64,000 nt of DNA from CAVQHY01 sp963712465 (GTDB taxonomy: Bacteria > Actinomycetota > Thermoleophilia > Gaiellales > Gaiellaceae). A model generated the notes under the pieces. It searched no databases. It was not told where the DNA came from and worked only from the letters and a program-made list of their open reading frames with translations. The stretch is taken from contig CAVQHY010000008.1 of NCBI GenBank assembly GCA_963712465.1, positions 310,001-374,000 on the forward strand, read 5' to 3'. The position numbers and the translations under genes are program-made. Shown piece by piece: positions 53,242-61,358 of this stretch (position 1 is the first letter of the stretch; every line of letters begins with the position of its first letter).

Positions 53242-54603
53242 TCAGCGGGTGAAGAGCGCCACGGTCTCCACGTGCGGCGTGTGCGGGAACATGTCGACGG
53301 GACGCGCCCGCCCGAGCCGGTAGCCGAGCTCGCCGCAGAGCTCCTTCGCGTTACCGGCCAGCGTCGTCGGGTTGCACGAGACGTACACGAGCCGCGGCGC
53401 TTCGAGCCGGGCGACACGGCGCAGCGTCTTGCCGGAGAGCCCGGCGCGCGGCGGATCGACGACGACGACGTCGGGTGCGCCGGCCCGGTCGGCGAGCTCC
53501 TCGACCGCCGCGCCCACCTCCCCGGCGAAGAAGGCCGCGTTGGCGATGCCGTTCAGATCGGCGTTCTCGAGCGCGCAGGCGACCGACTCCTCCGACACCT
53601 CGATCCCCCAGACCGTGAGCGCGTCTCGCGCCATCGAGAGCCCGATCGTGCCGATGCCGCAGTAGAGGTCGTAGACGGTCTCGTTTCCGCTCAGGCCTGC
53701 GTACTCGATCGCGACCTCGTAGAGCCGCTCGCACATCGCCGTGTTCGTCTGGAGAAACGCGTTCGGCCGCACGCGGAACCGAAGCCCGAGGAGCTCCTCC
53801 TCGATCGCATCGTCTCCCCAGAGCAGGCGGGTCGGCAGGCTCGTCACCTCCGCAGGCGTGTCGTTTACCGCCCAGTGGATCGAGCGCACCTCGGGAAAGC
53901 GCGTCAGCACCTCGACCAGGTATCCCTCGTCGGGAAGCTCGCCCGGCGCGGTCACGAGCACGACGAGGGCCTGGCCCGTGTTGCGTCCTTCGCGGACGAC
54001 GAGGTGGCGGAGAAACCCCGTCTGCGCCTCCTGGTCGTAGGCGACCAGCCGTTCCTCGCGCGCCCAGTCGCGGACGGCCTCGCGGATCGCGTTGCCGAGG
54101 TCGGTCGTCAGCCAGCAGCGGTCGATCTCGAGCACCTCGTCCCAGCGGCCGGCCCGGTGGAAGCCGAGCGCCGGGCCGTCGGGGCCCTGCGTGAACGAGT
54201 ACTCGAGCTTGTTGCGGTAGTGGAACACCGGCTCGGCGGCCACCGCGGGCTCGAGCTCGAACCCGGTGAAGCCGCCGATGCGCTGCAGCGCATCGGCGAC
54301 CTGTCCCGCCTTCGCGGCGAGCTGAGCTTCGTAGGCGAGATCCTGAAAGCGACAACCCCCGCACGTGCCGAAGTGGGCACAGGGCGCCTCGACCCGCTCG
54401 GCCCCCGGCTCGAGCAGCTCCACGGCGGTCGCCTCTGCGTGGCTCCGCTTCACCTTGGTCACACGCGCCCGGACGAGATCACCGGGAAGCCCGCGCCGCA
54501 CGAAGACGACGAAGCCGTTCAGTCGCGCGACGCCGTTGCCACCGTATGCGAGCCGATCGATGCGAAGCTCGATCTCGTCGTCCTTGCGCACCGGAGCGGC
54601 CAT
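53242..54603 (-). CDS. TrmA/RumA-family RNA (uracil-C5)-methyltransferase
   Basis: 453 residues: TRAM domain (about 5-60), iron-sulphur Cys cluster (CAHFGTCGGCRF plus a further Cys), and a SAM methyltransferase domain with FLQTNTAM, VYDLYCGIGTIGLSMA, VVVDPPRAGL and the catalytic SCNPTTLAGNAKEL. RlmD-like (23S U1939) is the nearest role; U54 tRNA or U747 specificity cannot be excluded. TACGAT (54610-54615) lies 6 nt before ATG 54603: leaderless. Confidence 0.92.
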   Translation of the reverse strand: MAAPVRKDDEIELRIDRLAYGGNGVARLNGFVVFVRRGLPGDLVRARVTKVKRSHAEATAVELLEPGAERVEAPCAHFGTCGGCRFQDLAYEAQLAAKAGQVADALQRIGGFTGFELEPAVAAEPVFHYRNKLEYSFTQGPDGPALGFHRAGRWDEVLEIDRCWLTTDLGNAIREAVRDWAREERLVAYDQEAQTGFLRHLVVREGRNTGQALVVLVTAPGELPDEGYLVEVLTRFPEVRSIHWAVNDTPAEVTSLPTRLLWGDDAIEEELLGLRFRVRPNAFLQTNTAMCERLYEVAIEYAGLSGNETVYDLYCGIGTIGLSMARDALTVWGIEVSEESVACALENADLNGIANAAFFAGEVGAAVEELADRAGAPDVVVVDPPRAGLSGKTLRRVARLEAPRLVYVSCNPTTLAGNAKELCGELGYRLGRARPVDMFPHTPHVETVALFTR

Positions 54604-54727
54604 GCGACGATCGTATCCGCCAGGCGCCGACGTGCCGGAACCAGATGCGGGCCGGGACGGGTGCACGGCCGCCGCGCCGGGCACGGCGACCGCTCCTTGA
54701 GACTGACGCTCGCTCGACAGGCGCCAG

Positions 54728-55123
54728 CTACCGGAGCGTCGTGACCAGCACCTTGCGGGTGCGGGGCCCGTCGAACTCGCAGAAGAAGATCCCCTGGTAG
54801 GTGCCGAGCGCGAGCTCGCCCTCCCTGAGCGGAACCAGCACCTGCGGGCCGATCAGCGAGGCCCGCAGATGCGACGGGCCATTCGGCCCGTCGGCGTCGA
54901 CGTGCCGCCAGGGCCAGCCGTCGGCGACCACCTTCTCGAGCGACTCCTCGAAGTCTGTGAGGAGCTTCGGGTCGATGTGCTCGTTGATCGTGACGCCCGC
55001 CGTCGTGTGCGGCACGTAGACGAGCGCCGCTGCCCCGTCGGTTCCCTCGAGCGCCTCGCGCACGGATGCGGTCACGTTGACGAGCTGGGTCCGCCGCTCC
55101 GTCCTGACCTCGACCTCCCGCAC
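54728..55123 (-). CDS. YjbQ/UPF0047 family protein
   Basis: 131 residues of the YjbQ family (secondary thiamine-phosphate synthase activity reported for a homologue). Seen: VYVPHTTAGVTINEHIDPKL, the HVDADGPNGPSHLRASLIGP block with its conserved His, and LGTYQGIFFCEFDGPR. GTG 55123 with TAGGAT (55131-55136) 7 nt upstream. Divergent from the M3-like peptidase gene. Confidence 0.93.
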   Translation of the reverse strand: MREVEVRTERRTQLVNVTASVREALEGTDGAAALVYVPHTTAGVTINEHIDPKLLTDFEESLEKVVADGWPWRHVDADGPNGPSHLRASLIGPQVLVPLREGELALGTYQGIFFCEFDGPRTRKVLVTTLR

Positions 55124-55129
55124 GGCAGC

Positions 55130-55136
55130 TATCCTA
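55130..55136. promoter_or_regulatory. Shared divergent -10 box
   Basis: The 7-bp TATCCTA serves both strands: TATCCT (plus, 55130-55135) toward the peptidase gene with a leader of about 20 nt, and TAGGAT (minus, 55131-55136) toward the leaderless yjbQ-type gene. Confidence 0.55.
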
Positions 55137-55163
55137 CGCGACCGTGCCGGGGCCCCAGGGGTC

Positions 55164-56636
55164 ATGAACCTCGACGCGTACCGTGCTGAAGCCGACCGCT
55201 TCATGGCGTCGCTCGACGAGGAGTATTACCTCCACTTCGCGGGGCTGAAGGAGACCTTCGAGCTCGCGCCGATCTACGAGCGCTTCTCCGACCTGACGAC
55301 CCTCGCTGCCTGCGAGGAGCTCGCCTCGGAGGCACCCCGAACCGCGAACGGCGCCCGCTGGCTCTGGCGCTTCGCCTGCGAGGGCTACCTCGGAAACCTC
55401 ACGCGCGGCGAGGACGAGGAGATCGCGCGGCTCGAGTCGACGCTCACGGTCGACGTCGATGGAGAGGAGATCGGGTACCGCATGCTCCGCCCGTCGATCG
55501 CCAACGAGCCCGATCGCCCGCGCCGCGGGCGCCTGAACGCCGCTCGCGTCGACCTCGCCGAGGCGCACCTGCTACCCGTCTACCGGACCGCAGCCGAACG
55601 TGTCCGCGAGGTCGTGCCCGACCTCGGCGCGCCGACCTACCGGGCGCTGTTCGAGGGATTCGGCCTCGTCCTCGACGACCTCGCGGCCCAGTGCCGCGTA
55701 CTGCTGGCGGACACCGAGGATCTCTACGTCGACACGATCGACCGCCTGCTTCGCGAGCGGCTCGACGTGTCGCTCGCCGACGCGTGCGCGTGGGATGTTC
55801 CGCGTCTGTTTCGCGCGTCCGAGTGGGACGCGGGGTTCCCCGCCGACGGGATGCTGCCCGCGCTCGAGTCGACGCTCGCGGACCTCGGCATCGACCTGCG
55901 CGGCCAACGCAACGTTGAGCTCGACCTCGAGGAGCGGCCGACGAAGAGCCCGCGCGCATTCTGTGCGCCGATCGAGGTTCCCGGCCGCGTCGTGCTCGTG
56001 ATCCAGCCGATCGGCGGGCCCGACGACTGGCTCGCGCTCTTCCACGAGGCCGGCCACACGGAGCATTTCGCCCACACGTCCGCCTCGCTGCCGATGGAGT
56101 CGCGCCGCCTCGGCGACAACAGCGTCACCGAGGGCTGGGCGGCGCTGTTCGAGCGTCTCGTCAGCGATCCGGTCTGGCTAGGCCGCCGGTTGAGCTTCGG
56201 CGGCATCGACGAGTTCGTGGCCGAGTCGGCGGCCAAGGAGCTCTACATCGCGCGCCGCTACTGCGGCAAGCTCCTGTACGAGCTCGAGCTCCACGGCGGT
56301 GGCGACCTCGACGAGATGCGCGCGCTCTACGTGCAGCACATGACCGACGCCACCAGGATCGAGCCGCCGAGCGTGGACTTCCTCGCCGACGTCGACTCGA
56401 GCTTCTACGCCTCGTGCTATCTCCGCTCCTGGGCGTTCGAGGCACAGCTCGCAGCGCATCTTCGCGAGACTTACGGCTCGGCGTGGTTTGCTCGGCGCGA
56501 GGCCGGCTCGCTCCTGCGCGAGCTCTGGTACGAGGGTCAGGGGATGGACGCGGACGAGCTGGTCCGCGAGGTGACCGGCGGGACGCTCGACCTCGCCGCC
56601 GTCGCCGTGCAGATCCGCCAAGCTCTGGGAACGTGA
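55164..56636 (+). CDS. M3-like metallopeptidase (gluzincin)
   Basis: 490 residues, mostly helical. Zinc motif HEAGH in ALFHEAGHTEHFAH with the third ligand Glu about 25 residues on (VTEGWAALFERLV); the C-terminal region QLAAHLRETYGSAWF, then LLRELWYEGQG, is like M3/M2-type enzymes. It is shorter than oligoendopeptidase F. Likely a cytoplasmic oligopeptidase; the substrate is unknown. ATG 55164 is preceded by CCAGGGG. Confidence 0.8.
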   Translation: MNLDAYRAEADRFMASLDEEYYLHFAGLKETFELAPIYERFSDLTTLAACEELASEAPRTANGARWLWRFACEGYLGNLTRGEDEEIARLESTLTVDVDGEEIGYRMLRPSIANEPDRPRRGRLNAARVDLAEAHLLPVYRTAAERVREVVPDLGAPTYRALFEGFGLVLDDLAAQCRVLLADTEDLYVDTIDRLLRERLDVSLADACAWDVPRLFRASEWDAGFPADGMLPALESTLADLGIDLRGQRNVELDLEERPTKSPRAFCAPIEVPGRVVLVIQPIGGPDDWLALFHEAGHTEHFAHTSASLPMESRRLGDNSVTEGWAALFERLVSDPVWLGRRLSFGGIDEFVAESAAKELYIARRYCGKLLYELELHGGGDLDEMRALYVQHMTDATRIEPPSVDFLADVDSSFYASCYLRSWAFEAQLAAHLRETYGSAWFARREAGSLLRELWYEGQGMDADELVREVTGGTLDLAAVAVQIRQALGT

Positions 56637-56664
56637 AGGGGCGAGGCCTGCGCCTCGCCCCTTC
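56635..56664. terminator. Bidirectional terminator between M3-like and hsp20 genes
   Basis: Perfect 13-bp stem (56635-56647 and 56652-56664), 4-nt loop, starting in the peptidase stop codon and 23 nt past the hsp20 stop on the other strand. Confidence 0.85.
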
Positions 56665-56687
56665 CCAACAGACCCCGCGTCGCGCGG

Positions 56688-57164
56688 TCAGGCGGCTGAC
56701 TTCGCCTCGCCCTCGATGGTGCCGCTGGTTCCGATCTGGATCCGCTTGGGCTTCGCGGCCTCCGGCTTCGGCACGCGCACCTCGAGCACGCCGTCGCGGT
56801 ACGAGGCGGCGATCTTCGTCTCGTCGACTCCTGCAGGAAGCGTCACGCTTCGCTGGAACGTCCCGTACCGGCGTTCGAAGCGGTAGTACTGCTCCCCGGA
56901 GTACTCGTTCGTCTTCTCCCGCTGGCCGCTGACCGTCAGGATGCTGTCCTCGACCTCGACGGCGATCTTCGCCTCGTCGAGACCCGGGAGGTCGAACGAG
57001 AGGACGAGCTCGCCCTCCGTCTCCCAGACGTCGACCGCCGGAATCCAGGTGGACGACTGTCCGTTACCCGGACCACCGCCACCGGTTAAGGGCCCCAGCC
57101 AGCGGCCCATCTCGTTCTGGAGAGCAGCGAGCTCTCGGAATGGTTCCCACCGTACGACTGCCAT
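56688..57164 (-). CDS. Hsp20/alpha-crystallin small heat-shock protein
   Basis: ATP-independent holdase. From ATG 57164 (AAAGGGGAG upstream) 158 residues: MAVVRWEPFRELAALQNEMGRW, the alpha-crystallin domain (about 38-135) with PAVDVWETEGELVLSFDLPGL and the signature GVLEVRVPKPE, and a C-terminal RIQIG anchor near the I-x-I position. A longer start at 57185 is possible. It has a consensus promoter of its own, separate from the HspR-linked genes. Confidence 0.95.
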   Translation of the reverse strand: MAVVRWEPFRELAALQNEMGRWLGPLTGGGGPGNGQSSTWIPAVDVWETEGELVLSFDLPGLDEAKIAVEVEDSILTVSGQREKTNEYSGEQYYRFERRYGTFQRSVTLPAGVDETKIAASYRDGVLEVRVPKPEAAKPKRIQIGTSGTIEGEAKSAA

Positions 57165-57196
57165 CTTCGTCTCCCCTTTCGACACTCTTTGCTACA

Positions 57197-57238
57197 TGAT
57201 AGCTATATCACTATAAAACCTAAGCCGATCTATGTCAA
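57197..57238 (-). promoter_or_regulatory. Near-consensus promoter of hsp20 with palindrome at the start site
   Basis: TTGACA (57233-57238), 17-bp spacer, TATAGT (57210-57215) on the minus strand. Directly downstream the inverted repeat TGATA-GCTA-TATCA (57197-57210) would overlap the transcription start, so it is a candidate operator. By far the most AT-rich promoter in the window. Confidence 0.8.
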
Positions 57239-57251
57239 GCGCTTGCGACGG

Positions 57252-57257
57252 TAGGAT
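57252..57257 (+). promoter_or_regulatory. Leaderless -10 box of argF
   Basis: TAGGAT, 6 nt, then GTG 57264; no Shine-Dalgarno. Divergent from the hsp20 promoter, whose -35 box is 14 nt away. Confidence 0.6.
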
Positions 57258-57263
57258 CGGCGC

Positions 57264-58202
57264 GTGATTTCGGTCAATCTCAAGGGTCGCGACCTCCTTC
57301 GGATCCACGACTGGGGCGCAGACGACCTGCTCGTGCTCCTCGATCTCGCGGACTTCCTCAAGACGCGCCAGCGAAACCAGGTGACTCACCGCTACCTCGA
57401 GGGGCGCACGCTTGCCCTGATCTTCGACAAGCCGTCGACCCGAACCCGGGTCAGCTTCGCGGCAGCCATGAGCCACCTCGGCGGAACCGCGCTTCCCTTC
57501 ACGCGCGAGGAGCTGCAGCTCGGACGCGGCGAGACGGTCGAGGACACCGCACGGACGCTGTCCGCCTACGTGGACGGCGTGGTCGTGCGGACGTTTTCCC
57601 ACGAGCTCGTCGCCGAGCTGGCCGTCCACGCGTCCGTGCCCGTGATCAACGGGCTGACCGACGAGTTCCATCCGTGTCAGGCGCTCGCCGACGTGATGAC
57701 CATCCGGGAGCGGTTCGGCGCCCTCGCGGGCGTCAAGGTCGCCTACTTCGGCGACGGGAACAACGTTTGCCACTCGCTGATGGTGGCGTGCGCGAAGCTC
57801 GGGGCCACGTTCGTAGCGGCCACACCGGTCGGGTACGAGCCCTCACCGGAGGTCGTCGGCTGGGCCCAGGCTGCGGCGGCCGAATCCGGCGGGTCGGTCG
57901 ATCTCGTCGACCGCCCGAAGCTGGCCGCCGGAGGCGCGGATGTCCTGTACACCGACGTCTGGACGAGCATGGGCCAGGAGGCCGAACGGGAACAACGGCT
58001 CGAGGCGATGCGCGGCTTCGCTGTCGACGACGCGCTCGTCTCGATCGCGTCCGAGCGGGCGATCGTCATGCACTGCCTCCCTGCCCACTACGGCGAGGAG
58101 ATCGCGAGGGACGTCGCCTATGGGCCGCGATCTGCGATCTGGGAGCAGGCCGAGAACCGGCTCCACGCCCAGAAGGCGCTGCTCGCCCTCGTCGTGCGCT
58201 GA
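57264..58202 (+). CDS. argF: Ornithine carbamoyltransferase
   Basis: Joins ornithine and carbamoyl phosphate to citrulline in arginine synthesis. 312 residues with the carbamoyl-phosphate motif KPSTRTRVSF, VVRTFSHE, the HPCQALAD loop, FGDGNNVCHSL and MHCLPAHYGEEI. No other arg gene is present, so it stands apart from a typical arg cluster; it may serve either biosynthesis or an arginine-degradation route. Confidence 0.96.
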   Translation: MISVNLKGRDLLRIHDWGADDLLVLLDLADFLKTRQRNQVTHRYLEGRTLALIFDKPSTRTRVSFAAAMSHLGGTALPFTREELQLGRGETVEDTARTLSAYVDGVVVRTFSHELVAELAVHASVPVINGLTDEFHPCQALADVMTIRERFGALAGVKVAYFGDGNNVCHSLMVACAKLGATFVAATPVGYEPSPEVVGWAQAAAAESGGSVDLVDRPKLAAGGADVLYTDVWTSMGQEAEREQRLEAMRGFAVDDALVSIASERAIVMHCLPAHYGEEIARDVAYGPRSAIWEQAENRLHAQKALLALVVR

Positions 58203-58211
58203 GCACCAGGT

Positions 58212-58907
58212 TTGCTCCCGCTCAAGGACCTGAACCCGACCCGGATCCGCCCGTTCGTCACGTACGGCCTGATCGCCGCGAACCTCGCCGTCTGGATCTG
58301 GCAGCTCGCCGACGGGCTCGACCGCTCGATCGAACAGCTCGGCTTCCACCCCTGCGAGGTAAACGACTCGTGCCTCCAGGTCGGCCAGGACTGGGCGCTG
58401 ACCGCCTTCACCTCGATGTTCATGCACGCGAGCTGGGCGCACCTGCTCGGGAACATGCTCTTCCTGTGGATCTTCGGCAACAACGTCGAGGACGCCCTCG
58501 GACACGTCCGCTTCGCCGTCTTCTACCTCGCCGGAGGCCTCGCGGCCGCGCTCTCCCAGGCGCTCGTCACGCTTGCGTTCGGCTCCGAGCTCTCCGGTGC
58601 GATTCCGAACGTCGGCGCGAGCGGCGCGATCGCAGTGGTGCTCGGCGCATACGTCGTGCTCTACCCTCGGGCACTCGTGCTCACGTGGGTCTTTCCCGTG
58701 TTCTTCTTCCCGATCCCGGCCGTGTTCTTCATCGGGATCTGGTTCGTCTTCCAGCTCCTCGTCGGGTCGACCTCGCTGACGACGCCTACGAGCGGAGGCG
58801 GCGTCGCCTACTTTGCACACGTCGGCGGGTTCCTGTTCGGCGCGCTGCTCATCCACCTGTTCGCCCTCGGCCGCCCTCCGACGAGCCGGGCTGTCGCCCG
58901 CCCGTGA
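58212..58907 (+). CDS. Rhomboid-family intramembrane serine protease
   Basis: 231 residues, six helices. Catalytic Ser in GASGAIAVVLGAY and His in FAHVGGFLFGALL; the conserved HASWAHLLGNMLFLWIFGNN loop is present, and the L1-type WR motif is replaced. It cleaves single-span membrane proteins. TTG 58212 starts close after argF. Overlaps the following zincin gene (GTGA). Confidence 0.92.
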   Translation: MLPLKDLNPTRIRPFVTYGLIAANLAVWIWQLADGLDRSIEQLGFHPCEVNDSCLQVGQDWALTAFTSMFMHASWAHLLGNMLFLWIFGNNVEDALGHVRFAVFYLAGGLAAALSQALVTLAFGSELSGAIPNVGASGAIAVVLGAYVVLYPRALVLTWVFPVFFFPIPAVFFIGIWFVFQLLVGSTSLTTPTSGGGVAYFAHVGGFLFGALLIHLFALGRPPTSRAVARP

Positions 58908-59239
58908 GCAGCTTCGACGAGCACGTTCGTCGTGCGGTCGAGTCGCTCCCCGCCGACCTTCGCCGGGCGATGTCGAACGTCTCGATCGTCGTCGAGGAGG
59001 AGAACCCGGAGGATCCCGACGTCTACGGCCTGTACACCGGTGTGCCGCTGACCGAGCGCGGCTCCGGGTACGCGGGCGCGCTTCCCGACACGATCGAGAT
59101 CTACCGGCTCCCGCTCGAGGAGGAGTTCGGACACGACCCGGATCTGCTCGAAGACGAGATCCGGATCACGGTGCTGCACGAGATCGCCCATCACTTCGGG
59201 ATCGAGGACGATCGTCTCGACGAGCTGGGCTGGGGCTAG
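58904..59239 (+). CDS. Small metallopeptidase-family protein (minimal zincin, PF06262 type)
   Basis: 111 residues with the extended zinc motif LHEIAHHFGIEDDRLDELG (HExxHxxG-x5-D). The N-terminal VESLPADLRRAMSNVSIVVE is also typical. Activity is not established for the family. Translationally coupled to rhomboid, which suggests joint work on membrane or secreted proteins. Confidence 0.9.
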   Translation: MSSFDEHVRRAVESLPADLRRAMSNVSIVVEEENPEDPDVYGLYTGVPLTERGSGYAGALPDTIEIYRLPLEEEFGHDPDLLEDEIRITVLHEIAHHFGIEDDRLDELGWG

Positions 59240-59244
59240 GAACC

Positions 59245-59655
59245 GTGCGGCCGCCCGACTGGCTGATCGACCTCGAGCGCTCGCTCGCCTCCGACCCGGG
59301 CACGGAGAACCTCGCCACCGCGCTCGTCGTCCTCGCCTCGTTCGCCGGGCGGGCGATCGAGCTCGACGAGGCCGAGGCCCGCGCCGCCGCGCGCCGGGCG
59401 CTGCTCCTCCTCGCCGCAGGAGGAGACCCGGCTCGTGGTCTCGACCTCAACGGCCGGGCAGTCGAGGCGCTCGCGGCCGACCTCGACGAGCCCCGGCGGC
59501 GCTCGACGCTCTCGATCGGCATCGAGGAGCTCAAGCCCGAGACCGGCGGTCTCCCCCACGTGAGCGAGGCGGTTCGGGGTCTTGCGGGAGCTCCCGACGT
59601 GGCCTGGAAGGCCTACGCCTGCTCGATCCTCGTCGGGGAGATCGACGCGGACTAG
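59245..59655 (+). CDS. Hypothetical helical protein
   Basis: 136 residues from GTG 59245, 5 nt after the zincin gene: RPPDWLIDLERSLASDPG, a long Ala/Leu/Glu-rich helical part (AEARAAARRALLLLAAGGD) and a C-terminus ending CSILVGEIDAD. Soluble. No family recognised; probably the last gene of the argF-rhomboid-zincin run. Confidence 0.6.
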   Translation: MRPPDWLIDLERSLASDPGTENLATALVVLASFAGRAIELDEAEARAAARRALLLLAAGGDPARGLDLNGRAVEALAADLDEPRRRSTLSIGIEELKPETGGLPHVSEAVRGLAGAPDVAWKAYACSILVGEIDAD

Positions 59656-59819
59656 ATATTCGCGACCGACGGGGCTCGCGGCGCGAACCCGGGGCGTACG
59701 AGTGGCCTCGTGCGCGGCCTGCGCGTCACGGCCCTGTGCGTCGCGCGCGCCGACCAGCCGCCGAGCGCCAGCAGGAGGATCAGGACGATCCCGAGGATGA
59801 TGTAGAAGCGCCGTCTCAT
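59652..59819 (-). CDS. Small single-span membrane protein, 55 residues
   Basis: MRRRFYIILGIVLILLLALGG is a strong N-terminal membrane anchor or signal; the rest is Arg/Pro-rich (RRPRTRPLVRPG). TACGCT (59827-59832) lies 7 nt before ATG 59819, the leaderless pattern, which supports a real gene. Ends overlapping the converging hypothetical gene by 4 nt. Confidence 0.65.
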   Translation of the reverse strand: MRRRFYIILGIVLILLLALGGWSARATHRAVTRRPRTRPLVRPGFAPRAPSVANI

Positions 59820-59924
59820 GGCACCCAGCGTACGAGTGTCAGGCCGGCGCAGCATCGGCGCCAGGAACCATCGTCGTCGTCCCGGAGGATGATCCTCGAG
59901 CCGACCGGGTCAACCTCGAGGCTG

Positions 59925-61154
59925 CTAGTAGACGTAGATCCGCTGGCCGACCGGAGTCTGGTTGTACAGCCAGTCCGCGGCCCACATCGGCACCCGGACG
60001 CAGCCGTGGCTCGCCGGGTAGGGCGGCACCGACGGGAATCCGTGCACGGCGACCGAGTTCTCGTAGAACGTCATCGTCCGGTAGAGGATCGCGGGGCCGA
60101 GCCACGTCGTCGTCCAGGGATCCTTCCTGCGGACGTTCCACTTCCCGAGCGGGGTGTTGCCGAGCGCCCCCGTGGAGACGGGGACGACCCCCGTGACCTC
60201 GTGATCCCGGACGACCAGGAGGATCTGGCGGGCGATGTCGACCTCGAGGTGGTCGGCCGGCCTGCGATACCGCGGGCGAGGCGTGTGCGCCGCGGCCAGT
60301 CGCCGCCAGTCCTCCTCCCCCATCGCTCCCGTCCGAGCGAGCCCGATCGCCTTCTGGAAGGCGTAGACCGCGTCGATCTCCTCCTGCCCGAACTCCGCGC
60401 TCGGGCCGGGAAGGTAGAAGCCGAGCTCGATCAGACGGTGGGTGAGCGCGCGGACGGACGGCCCGCGGGAACCGTAGGAGACAGGCTCGGGCGCAGCCTC
60501 GACGGGAACCGTGATCCTCTTCGCAGCGAGGCCACCGGCGGCCGGAAGCTCGACCCGGACGCGAAAGCGGCCGAAGCCGGGTAGCGGCGCCCGAACGACG
60601 AGCTTGCCTCGCCGGACGACGCCGCTCGCCTGCGCGACGTCGTCGCCGCGCTGGACGACGACCGCGCGAGCCCTGCCCGTGTACGACCACGGCCGCACGC
60701 GCACGACGATCCGAGCGGCGGCGAACGCGGTCGCGTCCCGGAGCTGCCCCTGCGCCTTCGGAAAGACTGTCAGCGGGACGATCGGGCTGACGGTTCCTGC
60801 GGGCTCGAGCCGTGCGCGAAGCTCCCCGCCCACCCGGGCGACGAAGCCGAGGCCGAATGAGCCGCCCTGGTCGGTCGCGGCCACGCCCAGAAGCTCCCAG
60901 GCGGCCCCGTCGAGATGCTCCACGACGACCCGGGTGCCGGCGGGCACGCCAGTAGCGGAGCCCACCGCGACGAGCTTCGTCCCCCAGACCGGGCGCGACT
61001 TCGAGAGCTCCAGCGAGACGGTCGCCGCCGGTTCGACCGCCGCCTGCGAGGTCGTCGCAGGCGGAGGATCGCCACCCTCGTCGCCGACCGCGCGCTCCGC
61101 GATCGCGCCCCCGATCGCGCCGAGCGCAAGGAAGATCGCCAGGATCCTGGGCAC
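59925..61154 (-). CDS. Exported L,D-transpeptidase with peptidoglycan-binding domain
   Basis: 409 residues: N-terminal signal or anchor (ILAIFLALGAIGGAIA), a beta-rich region (45-235), a PG_binding_1 domain (about 240-300, GPSVRALTHRLIELGFY) and a C-terminal YkuD domain with the catalytic motif HGFPS then SHGCVRVP (Cys nucleophile). It makes 3-3 crosslinks or attaches proteins to peptidoglycan. GTG 61154 start, just after the signal for the plus-strand leader unit. Confidence 0.93.
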   Translation of the reverse strand: MPRILAIFLALGAIGGAIAERAVGDEGGDPPPATTSQAAVEPAATVSLELSKSRPVWGTKLVAVGSATGVPAGTRVVVEHLDGAAWELLGVAATDQGGSFGLGFVARVGGELRARLEPAGTVSPIVPLTVFPKAQGQLRDATAFAAARIVVRVRPWSYTGRARAVVVQRGDDVAQASGVVRRGKLVVRAPLPGFGRFRVRVELPAAGGLAAKRITVPVEAAPEPVSYGSRGPSVRALTHRLIELGFYLPGPSAEFGQEEIDAVYAFQKAIGLARTGAMGEEDWRRLAAAHTPRPRYRRPADHLEVDIARQILLVVRDHEVTGVVPVSTGALGNTPLGKWNVRRKDPWTTTWLGPAILYRTMTFYENSVAVHGFPSVPPYPASHGCVRVPMWAADWLYNQTPVGQRIYVY

Positions 61155-61236
61155 GGAGGCAACTACGCGACAGGCAGCCCGACTCCTGCGCTAGGCTGCG
61201 ACGGTCAGTCGTCCCCGCCGACGGAAGGAGAGAGCG

Positions 61237-61290
61237 ATGAACGTCACTGCACCCGCCTCCCGCACCGCCCGCCGGCGCCTGCGCGTCTGA
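61237..61290 (+). CDS. 17-residue leader-like peptide upstream of rsgA
   Basis: GAAGGAGAGAGCG precedes ATG 61237 with perfect spacing; the frame is MNVTAPASRTARRRLRV then TGA, with five Arg in the last nine residues. TAGGCT (about 61193-61198) is a possible -10. A GGGCC hairpin follows between it and rsgA. It could be an Arg-sensing or translation-rate leader, or only a chance ORF. Confidence 0.35.
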   Translation: MNVTAPASRTARRRLRV

Positions 61291-61358
61291 GCCTGTAGAC
61301 GCAGCCGGGCCGAGCGGGCCCCTCAGTTCTCATCCCCTCTCGTGAAGGAGATCCCGCT

